From Mediterraneibacter agrestimuris (GTDB lineage: Bacteria > Bacillota > Clostridia > Lachnospirales > Lachnospiraceae): a DNA stretch of 64,000 nucleotides. Position numbers and translations under genes: made by a program. Positions 8,858-16,704 of the stretch are shown here, piece by piece; within the stretch, counting starts at the first letter, position 1, and the number at the start of each line of letters is the position of its first letter. The notes beneath the pieces are model-generated. The model worked only from the letters and a program-made list of their open reading frames with translations. It made no database searches and was not told the DNA's origin. The DNA is taken from positions 62,001-126,000 of the forward strand of contig NZ_CALPDG010000002.1 of the NCBI RefSeq assembly GCF_943193195.1, given 5' to 3'.

Positions 8858-9092
8858 AAAGATATATGTTATTGCGAAAATATTTGATAAACAAGGCTGT
8901 ATTGCGTATAGCTGCAAAACACCAAATGAAGCGAGATGCCTTCCGGGAACTTTAGAAGCAATACGCAAAAAAAATGTACAGATAGTAGTGTTAGATTCGC
9001 CAGAAATGTATCCAGAATATGCACCATACACCTATATTGATGATATGAAAACCTATATTGATAAGGTTGCTGAGTTAGAGGCGGTTTCTTAA
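8847..9092 (+). CDS. Small protein coupled to the RelA/SpoT-fold gene (candidate antitoxin; DUF6718-like)
   Basis: 81 residues starting MGDKKIYVIAKIFDKQGCIAY and containing IQIVVLDSP-like and PEYAPYTYID segments. It resembles, from memory, a small family of unknown function (DUF6718), so that label is tentative. The ATG at 8847 is preferred because GAGGTG ends 7 bases earlier; an in-frame GTG at 8838 lies inside that ribosome binding site. It overlaps the upstream RelA/SpoT-fold gene by 11 bases, implying translational coupling. Its size, the coupling and the island context fit an antitoxin or immunity partner, but nothing in the sequence proves this. Confidence 0.65.
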   Translation: MGDKKIYVIAKIFDKQGCIAYSCKTPNEARCLPGTLEAIRKKNVQIVVLDSPEMYPEYAPYTYIDDMKTYIDKVAELEAVS

Positions 9093-9129
9093 TATTTTAA
9101 GCAGAAACCTCACTTGCATCTGTTATGGA

Positions 9130-9145
9130 GAACCATATCATAAGT
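9130..9145 (+). repeat. attR-like repeat, second copy of the rlmH 3' end
   Basis: GAACCATATCATAAGT, identical to 8108-8123, and followed by GA, so it would again read EPYHK-stop. This is what an insertion into the rlmH 3' end leaves behind: one copy completing the gene and one restored copy at the far side. Confidence 0.8.
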
Positions 9146-9252
9146 GAGTTATTACTTTTAATTAGAAACCTCTCAAAATTTGATTTATTCATAGTTAATT
9201 ACCTATAGGAAGTATAAAAGTTATGTATTTCACATATAGATTATACTATGCT

Positions 9253-9278
9253 ATACTTTTTTCAGAACGAAAAAGTAT
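9253..9278 (+). promoter_or_regulatory. Inverted repeat in the leader of the chromate transporter genes
   Basis: ATACTTTTTTC (9253-9263) and GAAAAAGTAT (9269-9278) are near-perfect inverted arms around AGAAC, ending just before the GGAGG ribosome binding site. It could be an operator for the LysR-type protein encoded downstream or a leader hairpin; the sequence cannot decide. Confidence 0.4.
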
Positions 9279-9288
9279 GGAGGTTATT

Positions 9289-9876
9289 ATGAAGAAAGAC
9301 TACAGTAAGTTATGGGTTTTGTTTAAGTCAATGTTTGTACTGAGTGCATGCACATTTGGCGGGGGATTTGTTATCGTATCTCTGATGAAGAAAAAATATG
9401 TAGAAGAGTTGAAATGGCTGGAAGAGGATGAGATGCTGGATGTGACTGCGATTACCCAGTCGGCGCCGGGACCTTTACCTGTCAACGCATCCGTGATCAT
9501 CGGATACAGGATTGCGGGAGTTGTTGGTTCATTGACTGCAATTTTTGGAACAATTCTTCCGCCGATGGTCATTATTTCTGTTATCTCAGTGTTTTATGAG
9601 CAGTTTCGCACCAATCCCTATATCGGCACAGCACTGCAAGTGATGAGAGCCGGAGTTGCAGCCGTGATTTTCGATGTAGTATGGAATCTGGCACATAATG
9701 TATGGAATACAAAGAGAATATTGTACATTGCCATGATGATTACTGCCTTTATTGCAACTTATTTGTTAGATGTCAGTGCAATGATCATCATTCTGACCTG
9801 TCTTGGAATTGGGATTATTGACCTTCTGGTAAAAACATTCGGAATGGTTAGAACAAAGGATGGAGGGATTGTGTAA
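9289..9876 (+). CDS. Chromate transporter family protein, N-terminal-type half
   Basis: Membrane protein of the CHR (ChrA) family, in the two-gene form where each gene encodes one half. The 195-residue protein has about six hydrophobic segments and the signature FGGGFVIVSLM near residue 23 and QSAPGPLPVNAS (about 62-73). The ATG at 9289 is chosen because GGAGG lies 5 bases upstream; the longer frame from 9223 adds an unlikely aromatic leader. The stop overlaps the next start (TAATG). Proven members export chromate by taking it up as a sulfate mimic; many family members in anaerobes have unknown substrates. Confidence 0.87.
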   Translation: MKKDYSKLWVLFKSMFVLSACTFGGGFVIVSLMKKKYVEELKWLEEDEMLDVTAITQSAPGPLPVNASVIIGYRIAGVVGSLTAIFGTILPPMVIISVISVFYEQFRTNPYIGTALQVMRAGVAAVIFDVVWNLAHNVWNTKRILYIAMMITAFIATYLLDVSAMIIILTCLGIGIIDLLVKTFGMVRTKDGGIV

Positions 9877-10451
9877 TGCTATTATTCAAATTGTTTTTTG
9901 CTTTTATACAGGTAGGAATGTTCAGCGTTGGAGGCGGTTATGCGGCAATCCCTCTGATTCAGGATCAGATTGTAAATATTTATGGCATGATGACGTTGGA
10001 AGAGTTTTCAGACCTGATCACGGTTGCAGAGATGACGCCGGGACCGATTTCTATCAACTCTGCAACTTTCGTCGGAATGCGGATCGCAGGAATCCCCGGA
10101 GTTCTGTTGTGTTCGATCGGATGTATCATTCCATCGTTTTTCATTTGCCTGATCCTTGCTCATTTTTATTACAAATATAGGACGGTAAGCGGCGTGCAGG
10201 TTGTACTTGGCGCAATGCGTCCCGCAGTTGTAGCGCTGATCGCATCTGCGGGGGCATCTATTTTGCTGTTGGGACTCTTTCAGGCAGAACTTCAGGAGGT
10301 GGTATTGAGTAATATCCGCTGGGTAGAATTGGGAATTTTTGCGGCCGCGCTGTATATCCTGCGGAAATATAAAGCAAGCGCGATCGCGATCATTCTGGGA
10401 AGCGGAGTTGTGGGAACCGCCATTTATGCGATTATGGGGGCAGTAATATAG
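9876..10451 (+). CDS. Chromate transporter family protein, C-terminal-type half
   Basis: Partner of the preceding gene, 191 residues, with the paralogous signature FSVGGGYAAIPLIQ (about 14-27) and AEMTPGPISINSATFVG (about 50-66), and several membrane helices up to the C-terminus. One-base overlap with the first half implies coupled translation and a heterodimer in the membrane. A LysR regulator follows on the same strand. This is the normal split organisation, not a frameshifted single gene. Confidence 0.87.
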   Translation: MLLFKLFFAFIQVGMFSVGGGYAAIPLIQDQIVNIYGMMTLEEFSDLITVAEMTPGPISINSATFVGMRIAGIPGVLLCSIGCIIPSFFICLILAHFYYKYRTVSGVQVVLGAMRPAVVALIASAGASILLLGLFQAELQEVVLSNIRWVELGIFAAALYILRKYKASAIAIILGSGVVGTAIYAIMGAVI

Positions 10452-10518
10452 GTGATATAAAAACAGAAAAATCGTTTCACATGATTTTTAACATAGGAAA
10501 GGGAAAAGGGATCGGGTT

Positions 10519-11400
10519 ATGACGATACGGCATTTATCAATTTTTACAACGGTAGCGGATGCAGGAGGCATGAGTAAAGCGGCGAGAATATTGCATATTT
10601 CCCAGCCAAGTATCAGTCAGGCGATTGCAGAGTTAGAGCGGCATTATGGAGTAAAATTATTTGAACGTCTGTCTCAAAAGTTATATCTGACGAAAGAAGG
10701 AGAGCTTATGCTCTCTTTTTCCCGTCATATTCTGGATTCCTTTTGGCAGCTGGAAGCTGCTATGGATCAGGCTGGAAAGCAGTATCATTTGAATATCGGC
10801 TGTAGTGTAACTGTGGGAACCTGCCTGATACATGAGATATTAGATGAAGCCAAACGACAGATGCCAAGCTGCAGGTTTGATGTGATTGTTACTAATTCCT
10901 CTGAAATTGAACAGGCAGTTCTGTGTAATCAAGTGGATCTGGCAATTGTAGAGGGAACCATTCTAAATGAGAATCTTTTCGTGACTCCGGTGTGTGAAGA
11001 TGAGCTAGTCATCGTATGCGGCAGGGAACATCCGCTTTCAAAAGAACCGGTTGTTACGCTGGACATGCTTCAGGGACAGGATTATGTCAGCCGTGAGAGC
11101 GGAAGTGTACAGCGCAACCAGCTCGAGCAGTTATTTGATGAACAGGGGCTTTATTTGAATAGGACATTTTGCAGTACAAATACGGAATCTATTAAAAATG
11201 CAGTGACCCATGGACTGGGCATTGCCGTTTTCTCAAAAAGGATGGTAGAGCAGGAAATAAAAGATGGAACAATGATCGTTTTGCCGCTCAAAGATATTTG
11301 TGTAAAACGCAGTTTCAATCTTGTTATTCATAAGAATAAATATGTATCAAAACAAATCCGGGTGATACAAGAACTTTTGCATTGTGATGTGGAAGTTTAA
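10519..11400 (+). CDS. LysR-family transcriptional regulator
   Basis: 293 residues with an N-terminal winged helix-turn-helix (MTIRHLSIFTTVADAGGMSKAARILHIS..., residues 1-60) and a C-terminal periplasmic-binding-like effector domain (DLAIVEG, VCEDELVIVCGREHPL, GLGIAVFSKRMV). It probably controls the chromate transporter genes that end 67 bases upstream on the same strand, although LysR genes more often diverge from their target. The last codons lie in a 31-base stretch that is nearly repeated inside the next gene. The effector is unknown. Confidence 0.9.
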   Translation: MTIRHLSIFTTVADAGGMSKAARILHISQPSISQAIAELERHYGVKLFERLSQKLYLTKEGELMLSFSRHILDSFWQLEAAMDQAGKQYHLNIGCSVTVGTCLIHEILDEAKRQMPSCRFDVIVTNSSEIEQAVLCNQVDLAIVEGTILNENLFVTPVCEDELVIVCGREHPLSKEPVVTLDMLQGQDYVSRESGSVQRNQLEQLFDEQGLYLNRTFCSTNTESIKNAVTHGLGIAVFSKRMVEQEIKDGTMIVLPLKDICVKRSFNLVIHKNKYVSKQIRVIQELLHCDVEV

Positions 11401-11411
11401 ACCGGAAATTA
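11381..11411 (+). repeat. Imperfect 31-base direct repeat, copy 1 (LysR gene end)
   Basis: Matches 11497-11527 at 28 of 31 positions. Copy 1 encodes the LysR C-terminus and stop; copy 2 encodes residues 5-14 of the Dabb protein in another frame. It suggests a local duplication or that the regulator's end was built from a truncated copy of the Dabb gene start. Confidence 0.7.
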
Positions 11412-11416
11412 ATTTC

Positions 11417-11445
11417 TTGACGAATGCTCCTTCATTCTTTATAGT
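11417..11445 (+). promoter_or_regulatory. Sigma-A promoter of the Dabb gene
   Basis: TTGACG at 11417-11422, 17-base spacer, TATAGT at 11440-11445, about 40 bases before the ATG. Confidence 0.7.
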
Positions 11446-11484
11446 AGAGTCATAAAAAGCATGTAGAAAAGGAGAGAAACAGTT

Positions 11485-11781
11485 ATGGTACATCATATTG
11501 TAATGTGGAAATTTAAACCTGAAATTACAGAGGAGCAAAAACCGGCTCTGAAAAAAGCAATGGCGGAAAATCTGACCGCTCTTGTGGGAAAAGTGCCCGG
11601 ACTTTTGTCGCTGGACTTTGTAGATAATCCGCTTACTTCCAGTACCCATGACATTGCACTTGTCAGTACACTGGAAAGTGCAGAGGATATTGGGGTATAT
11701 GCTGTGCATCCGGCGCACATGGCAGCGGCAGATACTTATATAAGACCTTATGTAACAGAACGTGCATGTCTGGATTATTAA
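11485..11781 (+). CDS. Dabb (stress-responsive alpha/beta barrel) domain protein
   Basis: 98-residue protein that is a single dimeric alpha/beta barrel domain: MVHHIVMWKFKPE at the start, a central helix KALKKAMAENL-like region, and HPAHMAAADTYIRPYV near the end. Members are small dimers of poorly defined role, often stress-linked or tailoring enzymes. It has its own promoter and the ribosome site AAGGAGAG. Residues 5-14 are encoded by the second copy of a local 31-base repeat. Confidence 0.88.
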   Translation: MVHHIVMWKFKPEITEEQKPALKKAMAENLTALVGKVPGLLSLDFVDNPLTSSTHDIALVSTLESAEDIGVYAVHPAHMAAADTYIRPYVTERACLDY

Positions 11782-11848
11782 GGGGAATTTGTATATAAAT
11801 CATTGTAATAACAGACTATAGCATCAAACAAAACAAGGAGAAAAGATT

Positions 11849-12400
11849 ATGATTTGGATTATAATTCTTACCATCGTTGTACTGGCTGTTATCTGGCTCA
11901 TCAGCTCTTACAACGGTTTTGTAACACTTCGAAATAAGACAGAGGAAGCATTTTCCGCAATGGATGTATCATTGAAGAAACGCTATGACTTGATTCCAAA
12001 TTATGTAGAAACAGTTAAAGGGTATGCAAAGTACGAATCTGAAACACTGGAAAAGGTTGTGAATGCACGAAACATGGCATTGACAGCGACTACACCGGAG
12101 GAGAAGATCGAGAACGACAACCTGCTGACAGGAAGTATGCGTTCTTTATTTGCAATTGCAGAGAGCTATCCGGAATTAAAGGCAAATACTAATTTTGTAG
12201 AGCTTCAAAGACAGCTTTCTAATATTGAAGAAGAGATTGCAGGAGCTCGCCGGTATTATAACGGTGTTGTGAACAAATTCAATACAAAAACGGAAGTGTT
12301 TCCAGGCAGTCTGGTCGCTGGAATGTTCGGTTTCCACAGAAAACCATTATATGAAGTTCGGGATATACAGGAACGTGATAATGTAAAAATATCTTTTTAA
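11849..12400 (+). CDS. LemA family protein
   Basis: 183 residues with one N-terminal membrane helix (about 1-20, MIWIIILTIVVLAVIWLI), then the helical LemA body with the conserved KRYDLIPNYVETVKGY (about 46-61) and ARRYYNGVVNKFN (about 144-156). Function of the family is unknown beyond envelope association. The next gene is a DUF2207 protein, a common pairing, so the two probably act together at the membrane. AAGGAG precedes the ATG. Confidence 0.93.
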   Translation: MIWIIILTIVVLAVIWLISSYNGFVTLRNKTEEAFSAMDVSLKKRYDLIPNYVETVKGYAKYESETLEKVVNARNMALTATTPEEKIENDNLLTGSMRSLFAIAESYPELKANTNFVELQRQLSNIEEEIAGARRYYNGVVNKFNTKTEVFPGSLVAGMFGFHRKPLYEVRDIQERDNVKISF

Positions 12401-12515
12401 TATTCATAATCCACGGTGCAATACAACATCCGGCGGTGGATGTAAAGTGTGGTTTTACGGCTGCACTGTTACGAGATGTATAGAAATAAGAAAACGAAAC
12501 TGAATGAGGGAGTAT

Positions 12516-14489
12516 ATGAAAGTTTATTTTAGAAATTATCGGAGAAGCTTTGTTTATCTTGCAGTCTGGATTTTACTTTTTTTTACAAGCGGTAATTTGA
12601 GTCTGATGGGTCTGTTTTCTTCATCAAATGGTGGGCAGGAGACCGTGATAGAAGATGTGTATATGACTACAACGGGATATCATACACAGATTCAGATAGG
12701 GGAAGATAATTCCTATTTGGTTTCTGAAGAAATCCATGTAGATTTTCAGAATCCCCGGCATGGGATTTACCGCTATGTACCGCAAAAAGGGATTGTTACA
12801 GAGATACGGGAGGATGGAAGTATTGCTGAGATTCCGTATTATGCACAATTTGATTCTAAGAAAACGCAGGCTTCCGTACCCATAGAGGTCAGTACGGATA
12901 ACGGCAACAAGGTGTTTCGTCTGGGGAGTGCCGACGAAATTGTTGTTGGCGCTCAGGAATATCAATTACAGTACGATGTAACTCCGGTTACCGGTAAAGG
13001 CTATAACAATGCTTATTACAACATTTTTCCAACAGGATGGCAGAATCAGATTCCTGTGGGAAGTACATTTTCCATTTCATTTCCGAAAAAAATCAATACG
13101 GATTCCTTACAGATATATTGCGGTCGTTATGGTGAACGTATGGATGGCAGGGAGATTGTACGTCTGACATGGAATGGCAATACTGTATCCGGCGAACTTT
13201 TACAGGAGCTTCCGGTTGGAACAGGAATGTCCTTTTATGTTACTCTGGAGGAAGGGTATTTTACTGCCGTAAATACAACAAGACCGATAAATCTGCTGCT
13301 GATCTTGATTTCCGGCGGCGCCGTTCTGGTTATGGCTGTCATGTTTTTCTTCTTTGGAAGGGACAAACAGATTATTCCATCCATACAGTTCCATCCGCCC
13401 AGCGGGATGGACAGTGCGGCAGTGGGGTATATTATAGATGGGAATGTATCTGATACTGATACCATATCATTGCTTCTTTACTGGGCAGATAAAGGGTATT
13501 TAAAAATCCGGGAGACACAAAAATCCACACTTGCTTTCACAAAATTGGGAGATCTGCCGGACGATGCACCGGAGTATGAGAAGACTTTGTTTGACGGGAT
13601 TTTTGGGAAATATGCTCCTGTGGGCGAGGATGTGGTTCTTTCCAGTCTGAAATATAAGACAGCAGATATTTTTGCCAAAACTAAGAAACAGATTGCAAAA
13701 AATTACTCTCACAGAGTGTATACGGACAGTTCTAAGATTGCCCGTGCAGTAAGTTCTATATTAAGCGGCATCCCATTCGTTGGGTTTACTATCAGTCTGG
13801 TCATGTATACAACTGCCAATGGACTGGTATTCCTGCTGTCGGTTCTTTATTTGATTGGTATGCTTCTTTTCAACCAGACTGTGGATTACTGGTATTCCAG
13901 GGCGAGGAGTCCTCGGTTGGCCATGGGAAGTGTGGCAGTAGCAATGAGCGTGACTTCTGTGGCATCACTGGTTTTGGTTTATGGAATCGAAATGCTTCGC
14001 GGAAATCTTCTCAATTTATTTCCGGGACTTGCGGCAGCTTCTGTAACATCCCTTGCCGGGCTTATACTTACGGGATTTATGAAGAAGCGGACAGAGGAAT
14101 GTGTGGAATGGATGGGATATCTGGTCGGTCTGCGAGATTTTATCGAAACAGCAGAACTGGAACGTATGAAAGTAATCGCACAGGATTCGCCCCAGTTATT
14201 TTATCATATTCTGCCTTTTGCTTATGTGTTTGGCCTGTCAGATATTTTACTGGATAAGATGAAAGACCTTACTCTGCCGGCGCCCGAATGGTATGAGACG
14301 AGAAGCGGTAATAGGACGTACTTTGATTATTATATGATGCGCCATATGCTGCACGGTGATATGAAACATATAACAACAACAATTTCTACACCCAGACCGC
14401 CGCAGTCTTCAGGAGGTTCTTCCGGAGGGACCAGGGGCGGCGGGTTTTCCGGCGGAGGTTTCGGCGGCGGAGGGGGCGGCAGCTGGTAG
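12516..14489 (+). CDS. DUF2207 membrane protein with glycine-rich C-terminus
   Basis: 657 residues. An N-terminal hydrophobic segment (about 10-30) acts as signal or anchor. A beta-rich extracytoplasmic DUF2207 domain follows (about 45-250; YHTQIQIGEDNSYLVSEEIHV, NPRHGIYRYVP). Then a membrane helix (about 258-280), a cytoplasmic part (SLLLYWADKGYLKIRE) and more helices at about 415-530. The end is a Ser/Gly tail finishing in GGSW, typical of this family. The ATG at 12516 follows GAGGGAG; the ATG at 12504 has no site. Paired with LemA; function unknown. Confidence 0.88.
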   Translation: MKVYFRNYRRSFVYLAVWILLFFTSGNLSLMGLFSSSNGGQETVIEDVYMTTTGYHTQIQIGEDNSYLVSEEIHVDFQNPRHGIYRYVPQKGIVTEIREDGSIAEIPYYAQFDSKKTQASVPIEVSTDNGNKVFRLGSADEIVVGAQEYQLQYDVTPVTGKGYNNAYYNIFPTGWQNQIPVGSTFSISFPKKINTDSLQIYCGRYGERMDGREIVRLTWNGNTVSGELLQELPVGTGMSFYVTLEEGYFTAVNTTRPINLLLILISGGAVLVMAVMFFFFGRDKQIIPSIQFHPPSGMDSAAVGYIIDGNVSDTDTISLLLYWADKGYLKIRETQKSTLAFTKLGDLPDDAPEYEKTLFDGIFGKYAPVGEDVVLSSLKYKTADIFAKTKKQIAKNYSHRVYTDSSKIARAVSSILSGIPFVGFTISLVMYTTANGLVFLLSVLYLIGMLLFNQTVDYWYSRARSPRLAMGSVAVAMSVTSVASLVLVYGIEMLRGNLLNLFPGLAAASVTSLAGLILTGFMKKRTEECVEWMGYLVGLRDFIETAELERMKVIAQDSPQLFYHILPFAYVFGLSDILLDKMKDLTLPAPEWYETRSGNRTYFDYYMMRHMLHGDMKHITTTISTPRPPQSSGGSSGGTRGGGFSGGGFGGGGGGSW

Positions 14490-14509
14490 CAGCTGCGGAG
14501 AGTTTAACA

Positions 14510-14566
14510 TAAAGGCTGTTCAGAGCAGAAACAATGACTGTTTTGTGACCGCCTTTCTTTTTATAT
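14510..14566 (+). terminator. Possible terminator after the DUF2207 gene
   Basis: AAAGGC near 14512 can pair with GCCTTT near 14556, followed by C and five T. The loop is long, so this is a weak call. Confidence 0.35.
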
Positions 14567-14595
14567 AACAGGGTTGAAAAATTGTGGAGATTACT

Positions 14596-15369
14596 ATGGA
14601 TTATAAACTGTTAATGAATACGGCGGTTCTGGCGGGAGTCACGATGTTAAAAAGCGGTGCGGAGACTTACCGGGTGGAGGAGACGATTGTCCGTATTTTA
14701 AAAACCGCTAATGTGGAGACTGTGGAAACTGTTGTACTGACCACAGGTATATTTGTGACACTGGACAACCCCGACATGGAAAACATTTCCGTAATTAAAC
14801 GTGTGGAGAGCCGGGGAACAAATCTGAACCGGATTGGGTGTGTCAATTCCATATCGCGCCGTTACTGTGCCGGGGAGATGACGCTGGAAGAGGCTTATAC
14901 AGAGCTGAAAGCAATAGGGGGCAGACAGTACAGAAGAGTGATATACAATCTGGCAACAATTGGTGTCTGTGCCGGATTTGCACCGTTGTTTGGCGGAAGC
15001 TTCCCTGAAATCGGCGGAGCCGCCCTGGCAGGGGTGACACTGGCGCTGGTTACTACGATTGGAAAATATTTACGGATACAGGGATTTCTTTTAAATGTTT
15101 TCAGTGCGTTTGGAGCCGCATTGACTGCGATTTTCTTAAAATCAATATTTCCGGGTCTGCATATGGATACTGTCATCATCAGCAGTATTATGCCTATCGT
15201 ACCCGGTGTGGCGATTACTTACGCAATCCGTGATTCCCTGCAGGGAGACTATCTGGCGGGAGCAGCCCGGTCTATGGAGGCCTTTATGACCGCGGTGGCG
15301 ATTGCACTAGGCGTGGGTATGGGAATGGCCGTTACGGGAATTTTACAGCCGGGAGGTGGATTGTTTTGA
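14596..15369 (+). CDS. Threonine/serine exporter family (ThrE) subunit, N-terminal type
   Basis: 257-residue membrane protein of the ThrE/DUF1212 family in its split form. The cytoplasmic N-terminal region carries the marker MLKSGAETYRVEETI (about 16-30) and ISRRYCAGEMTL; about five membrane helices follow from residue 120 on. Corynebacterial ThrE exports threonine and serine; substrate here is not known. The ATG at 14596 is chosen because the upstream GTGGAG reads as its ribosome binding site. The stop overlaps the TTG start of the second half. Confidence 0.85.
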   Translation: MDYKLLMNTAVLAGVTMLKSGAETYRVEETIVRILKTANVETVETVVLTTGIFVTLDNPDMENISVIKRVESRGTNLNRIGCVNSISRRYCAGEMTLEEAYTELKAIGGRQYRRVIYNLATIGVCAGFAPLFGGSFPEIGGAALAGVTLALVTTIGKYLRIQGFLLNVFSAFGAALTAIFLKSIFPGLHMDTVIISSIMPIVPGVAITYAIRDSLQGDYLAGAARSMEAFMTAVAIALGVGMGMAVTGILQPGGGLF

Positions 15370-15821
15370 ATATTATAAATCTGGTTCTGGGAACTGTGGG
15401 AAGTTTTATTGCCATCGCATGTTTTGCAGTACTATTGGAATGTCCGAAGAAGCATCTGCCTTATGCCGGAATCATTGGTGCAGTCGGAGGCGGAGTTTAT
15501 TTATTATGTATGGAATGTGAGATGGGAGCAGTTATTGCATCCTTTTTATCAGCGCTGGTGATCGCTTTTTTGTCACATACATTTGCACGGGTGCTGTATG
15601 CTCCGGTCACTATTTTCCTGATTCCGGGAATACTGCCGACCGTTCCGGGAGCGGGGATGTACCGGATCGTCTATTATATTATGGCCGGAAAGAATGGAAC
15701 GAGCGCCTATTATCTGGTTCAGACTTTGGAAATAGCAGGGATGATAGCGTTGGCAATTTTTTTGGTGGGAACATTTTTTAAGGTGTTAAAGCAAATTAAC
15801 TGGAAAGTCTCAAATAAGTAA
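15366..15821 (+). CDS. Threonine/serine exporter family (ThrE) subunit, C-terminal type
   Basis: 151 residues, four to five membrane helices, DUF3815/ThrE-2 type (FLIPGILPTVPGAGMYRIVYYIM, seen around residues 79-101). It begins with a TTG that overlaps the preceding TGA by four bases, so the two halves are probably translated together and form one transporter. This is a natural split rather than a broken gene. Confidence 0.84.
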   Translation: MNIINLVLGTVGSFIAIACFAVLLECPKKHLPYAGIIGAVGGGVYLLCMECEMGAVIASFLSALVIAFLSHTFARVLYAPVTIFLIPGILPTVPGAGMYRIVYYIMAGKNGTSAYYLVQTLEIAGMIALAIFLVGTFFKVLKQINWKVSNK

Positions 15822-15875
15822 TGGAGTAAGTAACACAGAGCAAGAATATGGAGTAAAGGGAAAAGGAAGACAGAT

Positions 15876-16607
15876 ATGACGGGAAAAGAACAGAAAGACA
15901 AAATCAGGAAGGTGAGAAAAAGACTTGAGTGTCTTCCTGAGGAAGATTACAAAGCGTTCAATCAAAAATTACTGCCAGGGGTGGAGCATATACTTGGCGT
16001 GCGTATTCCAGCCATTCGGATCATCGCAAAGGAGGTTGTAAAAGGAGATTTTTATGAATATCTGAATGAGGCAGAGGACGGTGTCAACGAATCCTCTTAT
16101 CATGAAGAACTGATTCTGTTGGGGCTCATCCTCGGTTACGCAAAGATGGATAAAAAGGAGCGGACCGTTTATCTGGATACATTTGTGCCGAAAATCAGTA
16201 ACTGGGCAATTTGTGACACTTGTACCATGAATATGAAGTTTATGCAGAAGGAGCAAGATTACTGGTATTCATATATTTTGAAATACAAAAGCAGCAATTC
16301 GGAATTTGAGCTTCGTTTTTTGTTGGTTGCGCTGTTGGCACATTTTATTGACGAAGAGCATATCGATGACATTTTGCATATCTGCAACGTGGTGCATCAT
16401 AACGGCTATTATGTAAAGATGGCTGCGGCATGGCTCGTCTCAATCTGTTATATCAAATTCCCAGAGAAGACAGGAAGATTTCTTGAAAATAATGAGATGG
16501 ATGATTTTACACATAATAAGTCTATTCAGAAGATACGGGAATCTTATCGGGTGAGTAAAGAAGAGAAGGAGCGATTAAATCTATTAAAACGGAAAGAGTT
16601 ACCGTAA
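15876..16607 (+). CDS. DNA alkylation repair protein (AlkD-like HEAT-repeat glycosylase)
   Basis: 243 residues made of helical HEAT-like repeats. Family-type features include LGVRIPAIRIIAKE (about 38-51), the aromatic/acidic NWAICDTCTMNMKF (about 110-123) and WLVSICYIKFPE (about 185-196). AlkD enzymes excise bulky or cationic N3/N7-alkylpurines without base flipping. It lies 54 bases after the exporter genes with its own AAGGAAG site, and a long gap with the carB promoter follows. The general family is clear; activity is inferred. Confidence 0.85.
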   Translation: MTGKEQKDKIRKVRKRLECLPEEDYKAFNQKLLPGVEHILGVRIPAIRIIAKEVVKGDFYEYLNEAEDGVNESSYHEELILLGLILGYAKMDKKERTVYLDTFVPKISNWAICDTCTMNMKFMQKEQDYWYSYILKYKSSNSEFELRFLLVALLAHFIDEEHIDDILHICNVVHHNGYYVKMAAAWLVSICYIKFPEKTGRFLENNEMDDFTHNKSIQKIRESYRVSKEEKERLNLLKRKELP

Positions 16608-16704
16608 AAAATCGGAACAGCATATCTGTTTTATGCGGGTGGTTATAGCAATCGTTTCTTCTGATTTATAAGCGCACGGGATAAGTATACATAAGTAGAG
16701 AAAT

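Larger units (their letters stand above)
8108..9145. mobile_element. Small integrated island at rlmH, SCC-like remnant or cargo cassette
   Basis: Segment of about 1.0 kb bounded by identical 16-base direct copies of the rlmH 3' end and carrying 8-base inverted matches just inside the ends. Its genes are visibly more AT-rich than the flanking housekeeping genes. It encodes only a RelA/SpoT-fold protein and an overlapping small ORF; there is no recombinase inside, so it could not move by itself. It could be the remnant of a larger element deleted between att sites, or a passenger cassette mobilised by a serine recombinase (Ccr type) encoded elsewhere. The repeats are seen; the mobility is inferred. 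Confidence 0.65.

Noticed and set aside
9130-9147. Second copy of the rlmH end as an rlmH pseudogene
   Set aside because: Only the last five codons and stop are repeated; this fits an attachment-site duplication, not a gene copy.
9223-9288. N-terminal extension of the first chromate transporter gene
   Set aside because: The ribosome site at 9279-9283 and the leader inverted repeat lie inside it; the ATG at 9289 gives the usual family start.
9874-9878. Stop/start overlap in the chromate transporter genes as a frameshift in one long gene
   Set aside because: Both halves carry their own family signature and start; the two-gene form with overlapping stop and start is common in Firmicutes. The ThrE-type pair at 15366 is the same case.
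12414-12470. Hairpin (ACATCC/GGATGT) after lemA as a terminator
   Set aside because: Stem is short and no T run follows at the right distance; the DUF2207 gene is probably co-transcribed with lemA.
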